A program made the position numbers and the translations under genes. Shown here piece by piece: positions 50,817 through 61,232 of a stretch of DNA of 64,000 bases. The stretch is from Limnohabitans sp. 2KL-51 (GTDB taxonomy: Bacteria; Pseudomonadota; Gammaproteobacteria; Burkholderiales; Burkholderiaceae_C). The notes under the pieces are model-generated. The model made no database searches. It saw only the letters and a list, made by a program, of their open reading frames with translations, and was not told the origin of the DNA. The stretch lies in the NCBI RefSeq assembly GCF_003063645.1, contig NZ_NESJ01000022.1:1-64000 (forward strand), in the 5' to 3' direction. Position 1 is the stretch's first letter. Each line of letters opens with the position of its first letter.

Positions 50817-51149
50817 ATGTTCATTTCTTCTGCTTTTGCCCAAACCGCTCCCGCCGCCGCCTCTGGAGGCGACATGCAATCCACCCTGATGAGCATGCTG
50901 CCACTGCTGCTGATGTTTGTGGTGCTGTATTTCGTGATGATTCGCCCCCAGATGAAGAAGCAAAAAGAGCACCGCGCCATGATCGACGCGTTGGCCAAGG
51001 GCGACGAAGTCGTGACCGCCGGTGGCTTTTTGGGCAAGGTCAGCAAGTTGGGCGACGCTTATGTGGGCGTCGAGCTGGCGACCGGCGTGGAAGTGCAGAT
51101 GCAGCGCAGCGCCGTGGTGCAAGTGTTACCCAAAGGCACGATGAAGTAA
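50817..51149 (+). CDS. yajC: Sec translocon accessory protein YajC
   Basis: A 110-residue inner-membrane protein with one helix (SMLPLLLMFVVLYFVMI) followed by RPQMKKQKEHRAMIDALAKG and the DEVVTAGGFLGKV segment, all typical. It joins SecDF in the holotranslocon. The ATG at 50817 gives the usual short periplasmic N terminus. A TACAAT box at about 50741-50746 could be its -10. An intrinsic terminator lies between it and secD. Confidence 0.93.
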   Translation: MFISSAFAQTAPAAASGGDMQSTLMSMLPLLLMFVVLYFVMIRPQMKKQKEHRAMIDALAKGDEVVTAGGFLGKVSKLGDAYVGVELATGVEVQMQRSAVVQVLPKGTMK

Positions 51150-51169
51150 TTCTTACGGGTTTTGTCTGC

Positions 51170-51200
51170 GGGGTCTTGGTGATCAAGGCCCCCTTTTTAT
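51170..51200 (+). terminator. Intrinsic terminator between yajC and secD
   Basis: GGGGTCTTG (51170-51178) pairs with CAAGGCCCC (51184-51192) with one G-T pair, followed by CTTTTTATA. It ends 20 bases before the secD start, so secD-secF expression needs read-through or its own promoter. Confidence 0.75.
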
Positions 51201-51219
51201 ATTCTTTACGCGAGTCTTT

Positions 51220-53100
51220 ATGAACCGTTATCCGGTCTGGAAGTACGTGATCCTGGTCGTCGCATTGCTCTTGGGGGTGGTCTACACCCTTCCCAATTTC
51301 TTTGGTGAGGCCCCTGCGGTTCAGGTGTCCTCAGCCAAGGCGACCATCAAGGTGGACACGTCCACGCTGCAAAAGGTCGAAGACGCGCTCAAGACAGCAG
51401 GCACCACACCCCAAAGCGTGGTGCTCGAAGGCACGTCGATCCGTGCCCGGTTTGAGAACACCGACCAGCAGCTCAAGGCCAAGGACGCGATTCAGAAGGC
51501 CTTGATTCCGGACGCGGCTGACCCCAAATTCGTGGTCGCCCTGAACTTGGTCTCGCGCTCCCCTGCTTGGCTGACCGCCTTGCATGCCTCGCCCATGTAC
51601 CTGGGTCTGGATTTGCGCGGTGGTGTGCATTTCATGCTGCAGGTGGACATGCAGGCCGCGCTGACCCAGCGGATCGAATCGCTGACCGGGGACTTGCGCA
51701 GCATGATGCGCGAGAAAGACATTCGCCATGGCGGCATTGCCCGCAATGGCCAGAACATCGAAATCCGCGTGCGCGATGCGCAACAACAAGAAGCCGCCAA
51801 GCGCCTGATCACCGACCAGTTTGCCGATCTGCAAACGCGGGAAGTGAGCAATGGCACCGAACTCAGCCTGGTGGTGAGCATCAAGTCCGAAGCCGCTCGC
51901 AAAGTGCAAGAGCAGGCACTCAAGCAAAACATCACCACACTGCACAACCGGATCAACGAGCTGGGCGTGGCCGAGCCGGTGATTCAGCAGCAGGGTCTGG
52001 ACCGCATCGTGGTGCAGTTGCCCGGCGTGCAGGACACGGCCAAGGCGAAAGACATTCTGGGCCGCACTGCGACTCTTGAGGTTCGCATGGTCGACGAAAG
52101 CACCGAAGCGCGTGCCGCTGAGCAAGCCGGCGGCCTGGTGCCCTTTGGCACCGAGCGTTATCTGGAGAAAGACGGTCGCCCCTTGATCGTCAAAAAGCAA
52201 GTGGTCCTCACGGGTGACAACCTGACCGATGCCCAGCCTGGCTTTGACAGCCAGACGCAGGAACCCGTGGTCAACCTGACGCTGGACGCCAAGGGCGCCC
52301 GCATCTTCAAGGATGTGACGCGCGAAAGCGTGGGCAAGCGCATGGCCATCATCTTGTTTGAAAAGGGCAAGGGCGAAGTGGTCACGGCCCCTGTGATCCG
52401 CGCCGAGATTGGCGGCGGTCGCGTGCAGATTTCGGGCCGCATGACCACGGCAGAGGCCACCGACACGGCGCTGCTGCTGCGCGCAGGTTCATTGGCCGCA
52501 CCGATGGAGATCATCGAAGAGCGCACCATTGGCCCGAGCCTGGGTGCCGAAAACATCGCCAAAGGTTTCAACAGCGTGATCTGGGGATTTGTGGTGATCG
52601 TGGCCTTTATGGCGATTTATTACGCCATGTTTGGCCTGTTCTCCGGCGTCGCGTTGGGGGTCAATTTGCTGCTTCTGGTGGCTATTTTGTCGATGCTGCA
52701 AGCCACGCTGACCCTGCCCGGCATGGCCGCGATGGCGCTGGCTTTGGGCATGGCGATCGACTCGAACGTGCTGATCAACGAGCGTGTGCGGGAAGAGCTG
52801 CGCAACGGGGCCAGCCCGCAAGCGGCCATCCATGCAGGATACGACCGCGCCTGGGCCACGATTTTTGACTCCAACATCACCACGCTGATCGCGGGTGTAG
52901 CCCTTTTGGCTTTTGGCTCTGGCCCGGTGCGCGGCTTTGCGGTGGTGCACTGCATCGGCATTTTGACCAGCATGTTTTCGGCTGTGCTTTTCTCGCGTGG
53001 CCTGGTCAATCTTTGGTATGGCGGCCAAAAGAAACTCAAATCGGTGTCGATCGGCACCGTCTGGCGGCCCGAGGCTGGCACTGCGGTGAAAGCCGACTAA
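51220..53100 (+). CDS. secD: Protein translocase subunit SecD
   Basis: A 626-residue polytopic protein that uses the proton gradient to help pull secreted proteins across the membrane. The first helix (YVILVVALLLGVVYTLPNFF) is followed by a large periplasmic P1 domain, with DLRGGVHFMLQVD and the NITTLHNRINELGVAEPVIQ region, and then five C-terminal helices with FNSVIWGFVVIVAFMAIYY and the GMAIDSNVLINERVREE motif. secF follows after 12 bases. Confidence 0.95.
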   Translation: MNRYPVWKYVILVVALLLGVVYTLPNFFGEAPAVQVSSAKATIKVDTSTLQKVEDALKTAGTTPQSVVLEGTSIRARFENTDQQLKAKDAIQKALIPDAADPKFVVALNLVSRSPAWLTALHASPMYLGLDLRGGVHFMLQVDMQAALTQRIESLTGDLRSMMREKDIRHGGIARNGQNIEIRVRDAQQQEAAKRLITDQFADLQTREVSNGTELSLVVSIKSEAARKVQEQALKQNITTLHNRINELGVAEPVIQQQGLDRIVVQLPGVQDTAKAKDILGRTATLEVRMVDESTEARAAEQAGGLVPFGTERYLEKDGRPLIVKKQVVLTGDNLTDAQPGFDSQTQEPVVNLTLDAKGARIFKDVTRESVGKRMAIILFEKGKGEVVTAPVIRAEIGGGRVQISGRMTTAEATDTALLLRAGSLAAPMEIIEERTIGPSLGAENIAKGFNSVIWGFVVIVAFMAIYYAMFGLFSGVALGVNLLLLVAILSMLQATLTLPGMAAMALALGMAIDSNVLINERVREELRNGASPQAAIHAGYDRAWATIFDSNITTLIAGVALLAFGSGPVRGFAVVHCIGILTSMFSAVLFSRGLVNLWYGGQKKLKSVSIGTVWRPEAGTAVKAD

Positions 53101-53112
53101 GGGGAAAAGACC

Positions 53113-54063
53113 ATGGAATTGTTCAAAATCAGAAAAGACATCCCGTTCATGCGCCACGCGCTGGTGCTGAACGCGGTGTCCTTCATCACCTTCGCTCTGG
53201 CGGTATTTTTCCTGTTCAGCCGGGGCCTGCACCTGTCGGTGGAGTTCACAGGTGGCACTTTGATGGAAGTGAGCTACAGCCAGCCCGCTGACCTGCAGAA
53301 GGTGCGTGGCACGGTGGCTACGCTCGGCTTTTCAGAAGTGCAGGTGCAAAACTTCGGTTCGGCACGCGAAGTGTTGATCCGTTTGCCCGCGCAAAAAGGC
53401 GTGAGCTCGGCCCAGCAAAGCGAGAAAGTTTTGTCGGCGCTCAAAGCCAATGACCCTGATGTCACGCTGCGCCGCACCGAGTTTGTGGGCCCGCAAGTGG
53501 GTGACGAGTTGGTCGAAGATGGCCTCAAAGCACTGGCCTTTGTGGTGGGCGGCATCATGCTGTATTTGGCCATCCGATTCGAGTGGAAGTTCGCCGTTTC
53601 GGCCATCATCGCCAACTTGCATGACGTGATCATCATCCTGGGCTTTTTTGCCTTCTTCCAGTGGGAGTTTTCGCTGGCGGTGCTGGCGGCGGTGTTGGCG
53701 GTGCTGGGCTACTCGGTCAACGAATCGGTAGTGATTTTTGACCGGATCCGCGAGAACTTCCGCCGTTACCGCAAGATGAACACGGTCGAGATCATCGACA
53801 ACGCGATCACCTCCACCATCAGCCGCACCATCATCACCCACGGCTCGACCCAGATCATGGTGTTGTCGATGTTGTTTTTTGGCGGCGAAACACTGCACTA
53901 CTTCGCCATGGCGCTGACGATTGGTATTTGCTTTGGCATTTACTCGTCGGTCTTTGTGGCCGCTGCCATTGCGATGTGGTTGGGCATCCAGCGCGAAGAC
54001 CTGATCAAGCCGATCAAGAAAGACAACGACCCGAGCGACGAAAACTCGGGCGCGGTGGTTTAA
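53113..54063 (+). CDS. secF: Protein translocase subunit SecF
   Basis: A 316-residue partner of SecD. The N-terminal helix and GGTLMEVSYSQ strand, the P1 domain, and the last helices with VLGYSVNESVVIFDRIRENF, NAITSTISRTIITH and YSSVFVAAAIAMWLG are all typical. The AAGGGGAAAAGACC spacer provides its ribosome-binding site. A short AAGCCC/GGGCTT dyad lies at the convergent junction with the next gene. Confidence 0.95.
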   Translation: MELFKIRKDIPFMRHALVLNAVSFITFALAVFFLFSRGLHLSVEFTGGTLMEVSYSQPADLQKVRGTVATLGFSEVQVQNFGSAREVLIRLPAQKGVSSAQQSEKVLSALKANDPDVTLRRTEFVGPQVGDELVEDGLKALAFVVGGIMLYLAIRFEWKFAVSAIIANLHDVIIILGFFAFFQWEFSLAVLAAVLAVLGYSVNESVVIFDRIRENFRRYRKMNTVEIIDNAITSTISRTIITHGSTQIMVLSMLFFGGETLHYFAMALTIGICFGIYSSVFVAAAIAMWLGIQREDLIKPIKKDNDPSDENSGAVV

Positions 54064-54069
54064 GCCCGG

Positions 54070-54531
54070 TCAGGGCTTGAGGTCCAGCGGCACCTGCGCA
54101 TCTGCCGCAGCCTTGGCCCAGCGCCGGTTTTCGGCGGCGCGTTCGGCATAGCGGTTAAAGCGCCAAGAGTTGCCCTCCATGGTAATGCGGTGCCAGATGC
54201 CACGTTTTTCACCCGGGGTCATTTCGGTCCACAACTGCACCTCTTCAAAGCTCCGGCCACAGCCTTTGCAGGTTTCGTCGCCCTGGCTGGTGGAGCAAAT
54301 GGCGATGCAGGGCGTGTCGGGGGTGGTGGCGTACCAGTCCTGCCAGGCCTCGGCCGCTGCCAGGGGCAGGCTGAATTCGTCGGCCAGGTCCTGCTTCGAA
54401 TACACCATCAGCCCATAGACCTCGGCCAGCGCGCGCAACTCAGGCGGCAGCGACACCCCATCGGGTGAGGGGTTTTTGATGCGCCAGTGGTTGATGGCGG
54501 CTTCAATGTCGGTGATGTGGATTCCGGCCAT
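54070..54531 (-). CDS. DUF3717-DUF1289 two-domain protein
   Basis: A 153-residue soluble protein. The N-terminal DUF3717 domain (ITDIEAAINHWRIKNPSPDG, LAEVYGLMVYSKQD) is largely confined to Burkholderiales. The C-terminal DUF1289 domain has the cysteine pattern CIAICSTSQGDETCKGCGRSF, likely a small metal site. Function unknown. The ATG at 54531 begins MAGIHITDIE; a longer open frame upstream runs into the M48 protease gene and is discarded. It follows that protease gene by about 80 bases. Confidence 0.83.
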   Translation of the reverse strand: MAGIHITDIEAAINHWRIKNPSPDGVSLPPELRALAEVYGLMVYSKQDLADEFSLPLAAAEAWQDWYATTPDTPCIAICSTSQGDETCKGCGRSFEEVQLWTEMTPGEKRGIWHRITMEGNSWRFNRYAERAAENRRWAKAAADAQVPLDLKP

Positions 54532-54614
54532 GGTGTGTCTTGTGCAGGGAGCGGCGATCATAGCCCCTGAAGCCATCACCCGTGCCACGTTCAGGGTGAT
54601 CCAAAACGCTGGGC

Positions 54615-56201
54615 TCAGCGGGAGGTTGGAAATTGCGCTTGCACTTGACGCCAACGCGCTTGGACTTCTCGCAAACGGGTGTCCACGATCGAGGCTTCGA
54701 TGTGGTCTGCAGCTTTCAGCTGACTGCGCTTGGCCAACTCCTGCGCTGCCCGAAAGCGATCGAGCGCGCCTTCCCAATCGAGCCGGGCGACTTGGGCCTC
54801 GGCCTCGGCACGCAAGCCAGCCAGGTTCTGCCCTTGCGTGAACAGCAAACTGGCCAATAGGTTCCAGGCTTGGGCATCGTGGGGGGCGACAAACACCCGC
54901 TGACGAAGTTGCCCGGTGATGTCCGCCAGCAACGCATGCTGGGGCATGCGCTGCACGGCTTGCGCAGCAGCCATCAGCTCTGGGCGCGCCAGTTCGGGCA
55001 GCGCACCACCGGGCAGCAAGTGCTGCAGCGCGGCTTCAAAGCGGTCTTGCTTCATGGCCACTTCGGACGACAGCAAGCTCAGCCAGCGCCCCGCCGACAG
55101 CGCCAGGGGTGAGGCAGAGGTCTGAAGGCTTGACAAGTCTGTGGGTACTGACTTTTTCACCAATTCCCGCAGCGCCTGCAGACTGCGCTCGGCAGCGGCG
55201 ATGTTTCTTTGCTGCAAATAGGCCAGCGTGCCGGCATAGAGCTTGCCCGCCCGTTGGGCAGGGCCTTCCTGTGGCGAGGGCTGCTCGGCCTCCTGGGTCC
55301 ACGCCTTGAGCGCGTCAGGGGTGTTTTGCGACAAGACCCGCGCCCGCGCCGACATCAGGGCTTGGGCCATGTCGGGGGCGGGTACAGCGGCGGGCGTGTT
55401 CAGCTGCTGGCGGGCCTGCATGTCAGCGATGCGCTCGCTGGTCAAAGGGTGGCTGCGCAGGTAGGGGAAAGCGCCGTTGTCGTTCAGGCCCGCAGCTTGT
55501 TGCAGCTTGCCAAACATGCCCACAAAACCCCGGGGGTCGTAGCCCGCATCGACGAGGATGCCGTAACCCACGCGATCGGCCTCGCGCTCCATGTCGCGCG
55601 AATAGCTCAGCTGCGACTGAATGGCCGCAGCCTGACCGCCCACGATCAAGGCCTGGGCGCTTTGCGGGTTTTTGCTGGCGGCCAAGGCGCCCAAAATCAT
55701 GGCCCCAATCAGCAAGGGCGTAGAGCGGGCCTGTTCACTCATGCCGCGCGCAATGTGGCGCTGGCTGACGTGGCTCAATTCGTGTGCCAGCACCGAGGCC
55801 AGCTCATCGTGCGAGCCCACCACCGCGATCAGGCCCAGGTGCACCCCGAGGTAGCCGCCCGGCAAGGCAAAGGCATTGACCGAGCGGTCTCGCCCCAACA
55901 AAATGCGCCAAGCAAAACGCTCTTGCAACTCGGGCGACAACTCTCCCCGAGCCGCCGCAGCCCGGATCAGCGGGGCCCACAACAGCTGGATGTACTCATC
56001 GAGCACGGGGTCTTCCAGGTAATCGGGGTCGCGGTAGAGTTCGCGGGCGATGCGGTCACCCAGCTGCCGCTCCGCCCCCAGCGAGATGCCCTCGCCGTCG
56101 CCCAGCCCCGGCAAACCTGTGGTTTGAGCGCGCGCTGCGGGGTTGACCAGTGCAGCGGCAACCACAAATGGTAAAAAATGGTGTCGGAATATGTGTTTCA
56201 A
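54615..56201 (-). CDS. bepA: BepA-like M48 metalloprotease
   Basis: A 528-residue periplasmic zinc protease with TPR-like tail, probably for outer-membrane protein quality control. A signal peptide occupies residues 1-25. The zinc motif is HELSH (140-144), preceded by VLA and followed by the third ligand Glu in MEREADRVGYG. The C-terminal 250 residues are helical repeats, as in BepA. It is divergent from moaC with 80 bases between the starts. Confidence 0.88.
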   Translation of the reverse strand: MKHIFRHHFLPFVVAAALVNPAARAQTTGLPGLGDGEGISLGAERQLGDRIARELYRDPDYLEDPVLDEYIQLLWAPLIRAAAARGELSPELQERFAWRILLGRDRSVNAFALPGGYLGVHLGLIAVVGSHDELASVLAHELSHVSQRHIARGMSEQARSTPLLIGAMILGALAASKNPQSAQALIVGGQAAAIQSQLSYSRDMEREADRVGYGILVDAGYDPRGFVGMFGKLQQAAGLNDNGAFPYLRSHPLTSERIADMQARQQLNTPAAVPAPDMAQALMSARARVLSQNTPDALKAWTQEAEQPSPQEGPAQRAGKLYAGTLAYLQQRNIAAAERSLQALRELVKKSVPTDLSSLQTSASPLALSAGRWLSLLSSEVAMKQDRFEAALQHLLPGGALPELARPELMAAAQAVQRMPQHALLADITGQLRQRVFVAPHDAQAWNLLASLLFTQGQNLAGLRAEAEAQVARLDWEGALDRFRAAQELAKRSQLKAADHIEASIVDTRLREVQARWRQVQAQFPTSR

Positions 56202-56281
56202 AGCGGCTCCAGCCCTTCTCTAGCCCCGTATGATGCCCGCATCTTGTCAATTTTCTGTAAACCCTTTTTGCCCGTCTTGCC

Positions 56282-56773
56282 ATGAGCTCCTCTAACGACG
56301 CCCTGACCCACTTCGATGCCCAAGGCCAAGCCCACATGGTGGATGTCGGCCACAAGGCCAGCACGCGGCGTGTGGCGGTGGCCACCGGCAGCATCGTGAT
56401 GCTGGCTTCCACCTTGGCACTGATTGAGTCGGGCACGGCCAAAAAAGGCGATGTGCTGGGCATTGCCCGCATCGCGGGCATTCAAGGCGCCAAAAAAACC
56501 AGCGACCTGATTCCCTTGTGTCACCCCATTGGTCTGACGCGGGTCGCGGTCGAGTTTGAAGTCTTGTCGGCCTCATGCCGTGTGGTGTGCACCGCCACCG
56601 CCGAAGTGAACGGCCAAACAGGCGTTGAAATGGAAGCCCTCACCGCCGTGCAAGTGGCGCTGCTCACCATTTACGACATGTGCAAAGCCGTGGACCGGGG
56701 CATGACCATCACCGATGTGAAGTTGCTGGAAAAGCATGGCGGCAAATCGGGGAGCTTTGTGGCGTCCAGCTGA
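56282..56773 (+). CDS. moaC: Cyclic pyranopterin monophosphate synthase MoaC
   Basis: A 163-residue enzyme of molybdenum cofactor synthesis that converts the MoaA product to cyclic pyranopterin monophosphate. Typical motifs are [47 protein letters not shown] and the C-terminal [19 protein letters not shown]. No other moa gene is next to it. Confidence 0.95.
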   Translation: MSSSNDALTHFDAQGQAHMVDVGHKASTRRVAVATGSIVMLASTLALIESGTAKKGDVLGIARIAGIQGAKKTSDLIPLCHPIGLTRVAVEFEVLSASCRVVCTATAEVNGQTGVEMEALTAVQVALLTIYDMCKAVDRGMTITDVKLLEKHGGKSGSFVASS

Positions 56774-56813
56774 TCGCCCATTGCACGCCACAAACAAAGA
56801 CGAATCAAAACGC

Positions 56814-58208
56814 ATGAACGCACTGCACCTTCCCACAGCTTATGTCATTGCAGGCGTTTTGTATCTGATCATGCCCTTGACCGTGTGGCAGATGCTGCGC
56901 AAGCAAGGCGTGGCCAGCAACACGCTGTGGTGCCTGGGCGGCATGGCCTTCGGGCTGAGCCTGGTGTTGCTGGGTTTGCGCAATCAATTGCCCGAGGCCC
57001 TGACCTACTACACAGCCATCTGGCTGCTGCTGCTGGGCCCCCTGCTGCGATCGGCTGCCTTGCGCATTGAACTGCACCGCCCAGTGCGTCTGGTCTGGGT
57101 GTTGCTGGGGTCTGTGCTTTTCATGGCCGTCTATGTTTTTTTTCACGCCATCCTGAACAACGCCGACCTGCGGTTTTTATGGGCCTCCTTTGTTGCATCG
57201 GCGGCTTTCATGTGGTTGGCCTGGCTGGCCAGAACCATTCACTTGCGCGATCGCAGCATCGGCTCACAGTGGATTTTTGTTTTTTACATGGCCATTGGCG
57301 TGCTTTTGGCTTTGCGCGTGCCGGTGGTTGTGCTCACTCACGGCACGCCCACGGCAATGACGCAAGACCCTGTGTCGGTGTTACTGATTTTTTTAGGTGT
57401 GACGAGCGCCGTCGTGAGCAACGTCGGCTTCTTGGGCATGTTCATTGAACGCATGAACCGCAAAGCCCTGGAGTCGGTCAAAATACAGGCGCGCCAGGAA
57501 GAGATGGCTCGACTGAGCGATCAAATCGCCCAACTCGACCGCCGCCGCAGTGTCGGTGAGATTGCAGCGTCTTTGGCCCACGAACTGAGCCAACCCCTGA
57601 CCAACATTTACCTGATTTCCGATCGACTGGAGTTGGAGCTGAAAATACGCAGCGACTCTTCGCTCGACATGTATTTCGCTGACCTGAACCGCAACGCCCA
57701 AAGTGCGGGCAATATCCTGGGGCGCATCCGCAGCTTCATAAGGTCCAAGGACATCGAGTTGGAACGCATTGAAATCGCTCAAGCCATCGCGGATGTGAAC
57801 GCTTTGATCCGCGACTTGGCCTACAACGAGTCGGTCGACATCCAGGTGTCTCTGCCCCCGCAAACTCTGGCCGTGCGTGCCGACACCGTGCAGCTGTCAC
57901 AAATATTCTTGAACGTCATACGCAACGCCATTCAGGCCACCCACGGCCAAGCCCAACGCCAACTGCATATTCAGGTTTGGCGAGAAGAGAACACGGCACA
58001 CATCAGCTTCACAGACAACGGCCCTGGCCTGCCGCCCGAAACAAGTGAACGGGTGGGCAGCGCGTTTTTCAGCACCAAACCCGATGGCCTGGGGGTAGGC
58101 TTGTCCATTTCCAAATCGATTGCCCTACTCCATGGCGGAAGTTTGAGCATTGGAAACAGCCCAAGCGCTGGAGCGGTCGTGCACTTGCAATTACCCGCGC
58201 TGGATTGA
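56814..58208 (+). CDS. Orphan sensor histidine kinase with seven membrane helices
   Basis: A 464-residue kinase. The N-terminal 230 residues hold seven predicted helices (for example YVIAGVLYLIMPLTVWQML and VWVLLGSVLFMAVYVFFHA). A short coiled linker leads to the phosphoacceptor helix SLAHELSQPLTNIYL and a HATPase domain with N-box NVIRNAIQA, G1 DNGPGLP and G2 GVGLSISK. The ATG at 56814 excludes an upstream open frame overlapping moaC. No response regulator gene is adjacent. The signal is unknown. Confidence 0.87.
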   Translation: MNALHLPTAYVIAGVLYLIMPLTVWQMLRKQGVASNTLWCLGGMAFGLSLVLLGLRNQLPEALTYYTAIWLLLLGPLLRSAALRIELHRPVRLVWVLLGSVLFMAVYVFFHAILNNADLRFLWASFVASAAFMWLAWLARTIHLRDRSIGSQWIFVFYMAIGVLLALRVPVVVLTHGTPTAMTQDPVSVLLIFLGVTSAVVSNVGFLGMFIERMNRKALESVKIQARQEEMARLSDQIAQLDRRRSVGEIAASLAHELSQPLTNIYLISDRLELELKIRSDSSLDMYFADLNRNAQSAGNILGRIRSFIRSKDIELERIEIAQAIADVNALIRDLAYNESVDIQVSLPPQTLAVRADTVQLSQIFLNVIRNAIQATHGQAQRQLHIQVWREENTAHISFTDNGPGLPPETSERVGSAFFSTKPDGLGVGLSISKSIALLHGGSLSIGNSPSAGAVVHLQLPALD

Positions 58209-58238
58209 CGTCCAGACGAATGCTGGCGCGCCCGCTGT

Positions 58239-58697
58239 TCAATCGGCCTCGTCTACGCCCTGAACCACCTGCCGCACGACCTCGGCACTAAAGCCGCGTG
58301 CGAGCAAAAAGCGCATGTGTTTGGCGCGGGTCTGGGGGTCCGTCGGCAGGCTGTCAAATTTCTTGCGCCACACTTCCTGGGCTCGGCTCAACTCGGTGTC
58401 TTTCAGGCCCGCCAGCGCCTCGGTCACCGCCTCGCCTGACAGACCCTTGAGGGCCAACTCTTGTTTGATGCGGGCACTGCCGAGCTTGCTCGCGCGGCGG
58501 TTGACCAGTGAGTCAACCGCCCGCCCATCGTTGATGAAGTCTCTCGCTTGCAAGTCATCGAGCGCTTTGGCCAGTTCGCCGGGCACCTCTTCGTGTTGTG
58601 CCAGTTTGCGTTCCAGTTCGGTGCGGGAGTGCTCGCGCTGGCTCAAAAGCCGCAGGGCGCGGCCTTTGAGCGAGGGTTGGAAACCGGGCTTGTTCAA
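58239..58697 (-). CDS. recX: Recombination regulatory protein RecX
   Basis: A 152-residue RecA modulator with three tandem three-helix repeats: LRLLSQREHSRTELERKLAQH, then FINDGRAVDSLVNRR with KLGSARIKQELALKGLSG, and MRFLLARGFSAEVVRQVVQG. It lies 24 bases downstream of recA on the same strand, the classical recA-recX order. It binds RecA filaments and limits their activity. Confidence 0.92.
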   Translation of the reverse strand: MNKPGFQPSLKGRALRLLSQREHSRTELERKLAQHEEVPGELAKALDDLQARDFINDGRAVDSLVNRRASKLGSARIKQELALKGLSGEAVTEALAGLKDTELSRAQEVWRKKFDSLPTDPQTRAKHMRFLLARGFSAEVVRQVVQGVDEAD

Positions 58698-58721
58698 GCT
58701 TTGTCTCCTGACGATGGCCTT

Positions 58722-59759
<1,038 letters not shown>

Positions 59760-59817
59760 GGGAATCTCCTTGAATATCAATGGGTTGGGGCACCTGGCTC
59801 AGCAGTGATGTGCTGTT

Positions 59818-59837
59818 TACTGGATGTGTGAACAGTA
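59818..59837 (-). promoter_or_regulatory. LexA/SOS box of recA
   Basis: TACTGG-N8-ACAGTA matches the proteobacterial LexA consensus TACTGT-N8-ACAGTA at all but one defined base, and lies about 60-78 bases upstream of recA. Two copies of ACTGTAAAC (59837-59845 and 59858-59866), 21 bases apart, lie next to it toward the divergent MarR-type gene and might serve another regulator. Confidence 0.65.
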
Positions 59838-59900
59838 CTGTAAACGAGCTGTATAAAACTGTAAACAGTATTTTTGGTCAGTTTGCCTTATCATTTGGGT

Positions 59901-60404
59901 ATGCCAAAAAACACCGATTTAAACCGCCTGAGCCCTCCCTTTTTGCAGGATGACCGCTGGCGAGAAACCCATCTGGGACGCTTGCTGGGCCACGCCATGC
60001 GGCGCTTTGACGAACGCGTGCTGCACCTGATGGCGGGCAACGAGGGCGTGCCACTGGCGCTGGCCAACTTGGCCGCGCGTGACCAAGTCAGCGCCGCGCA
60101 TGTGCACATCACGCGTCATCTGGCGTTGGAAGGCTCGCGCCTGACTGACTTGGCCCGTGCAGCGGGCATGAGCAAACAGGCCATGGGGGACTTGGTGGAC
60201 CAGTGCGACGCCTGGGGCTTGGTGCGGCGCGAAGCGGACCCGTTGGACGCCCGTGCCCGGCGTGTGGTGTTCACGCCGGTCGGCCTGGCTTGGTTGCAAG
60301 CCTTCAAGGACGCGGTGGCCCAGACCGAGGCTGAGTTCCGCGAAGCGGTGGGCAAAGATGTCGCCACCGTGGTGGCTCTGGGGCTAGAGGCCTATGCCCA
60401 TTGA
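59901..60404 (+). CDS. MarR-family-like winged-helix regulator
   Basis: A 167-residue regulator divergent from recA. The winged helix includes RDQVSAAHVHITRHLALEGSR, LTDLARAAGMSKQAMGDLVD and the wing RREADPLDARARRVVFT with LTEAG replaced by TPVGLAWL. Its ligand and targets are unknown. It shares a 141-base upstream region with recA, so it could bind the ACTGTAAAC direct repeats found there. Confidence 0.82.
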   Translation: MPKNTDLNRLSPPFLQDDRWRETHLGRLLGHAMRRFDERVLHLMAGNEGVPLALANLAARDQVSAAHVHITRHLALEGSRLTDLARAAGMSKQAMGDLVDQCDAWGLVRREADPLDARARRVVFTPVGLAWLQAFKDAVAQTEAEFREAVGKDVATVVALGLEAYAH

Positions 60405-60522
60405 GGCGAAGACCGCGTTCAGCGGGGCGCAAGGTACAAACCTGACACTAAAATGAAGCCGTCGGCACAGGCAGCTGCGAAAGACGGTGCCGCACCGGCA
60501 GCCACAACAACAGGAGACAGCC

Positions 60523-61197
60523 ATGCGCATTCTGATAGCCGAAGACGATCAAGTGCTTGCTGACGGTTTGTTGCGCACTTTGCGCAGCGCAGGCGCTGCA
60601 GTGGACCACGTAGCCAGTGGCAGCGAAGCCGATGCAGCCATGATGACCAACAGTGAATTCGATTTGCTGATTTTGGACTTGGGCTTGCCCAAAATGCATG
60701 GTCTCGAGGTGCTCAAGCGGCTGCGCGCTCGCGGCTCGACTCTGCCGGTCTTGATCCTCACCGCCGCCGACAGTGTCGAAGAACGCGTCAAAGGCCTGGA
60801 CTACGGGGCTGACGATTACATGGCCAAACCCTTCAGCCTGCACGAGCTTGAAGCCCGTGTGCGCGCGCTCACCCGCCGTGGCATGGGTGGAGCCACCTCG
60901 CAGATCAAACACGGCCCGTTGGTGTACGACCAGTCCGGTCGCGTGGCCACCATCGACGGCAAGATGGTCGAGCTGTCGGCCCGTGAGTTGGGCCTGCTGG
61001 AGGTATTGCTGCAACGCGCAGGCCGGTTGGTCAGCAAAGACCAATTGGTCGAGCGCCTGTGCGAGTGGGGCGAAGAGGTCAGCAACAATGCGATCGAGGT
61101 GTACATCCATCGCTTGCGCAAGAAAATCGAAAAAGGTCCGATCCGCATCGCCACGGTGCGCGGTCTGGGTTACTGCCTCGAAAAAATCCCGGGCTAA
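60523..61197 (+). CDS. OmpR-family response regulator
   Basis: A 224-residue regulator with receiver domain (RILIAEDD; phosphoacceptor Asp in LLILDLGLP; Lys in YMAKPFSLHEL) and a winged-helix DNA-binding domain (LSARELGLLEVLLQ; NNAIEVYIHRLRKKI; VRGLGYCLEK). It resembles TctD/QseB-like regulators of organic-acid or envelope responses. The start at 60523 follows AGGAGACAGCC. The cognate sensor gene starts 36 bases after its stop. Confidence 0.9.
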   Translation: MRILIAEDDQVLADGLLRTLRSAGAAVDHVASGSEADAAMMTNSEFDLLILDLGLPKMHGLEVLKRLRARGSTLPVLILTAADSVEERVKGLDYGADDYMAKPFSLHELEARVRALTRRGMGGATSQIKHGPLVYDQSGRVATIDGKMVELSARELGLLEVLLQRAGRLVSKDQLVERLCEWGEEVSNNAIEVYIHRLRKKIEKGPIRIATVRGLGYCLEKIPG

Positions 61198-61232
61198 GGT
61201 CTGGGCTCCCGCACGCATCAAGCCCTGAAACC

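Noticed and set aside
54062-54078. AAGCCC/GGGCTT hairpin at the secF/DUF1289 convergent junction as a terminator.
   Set aside because: Only 6 bp, overlapping coding sequence, with no T-run on either strand.
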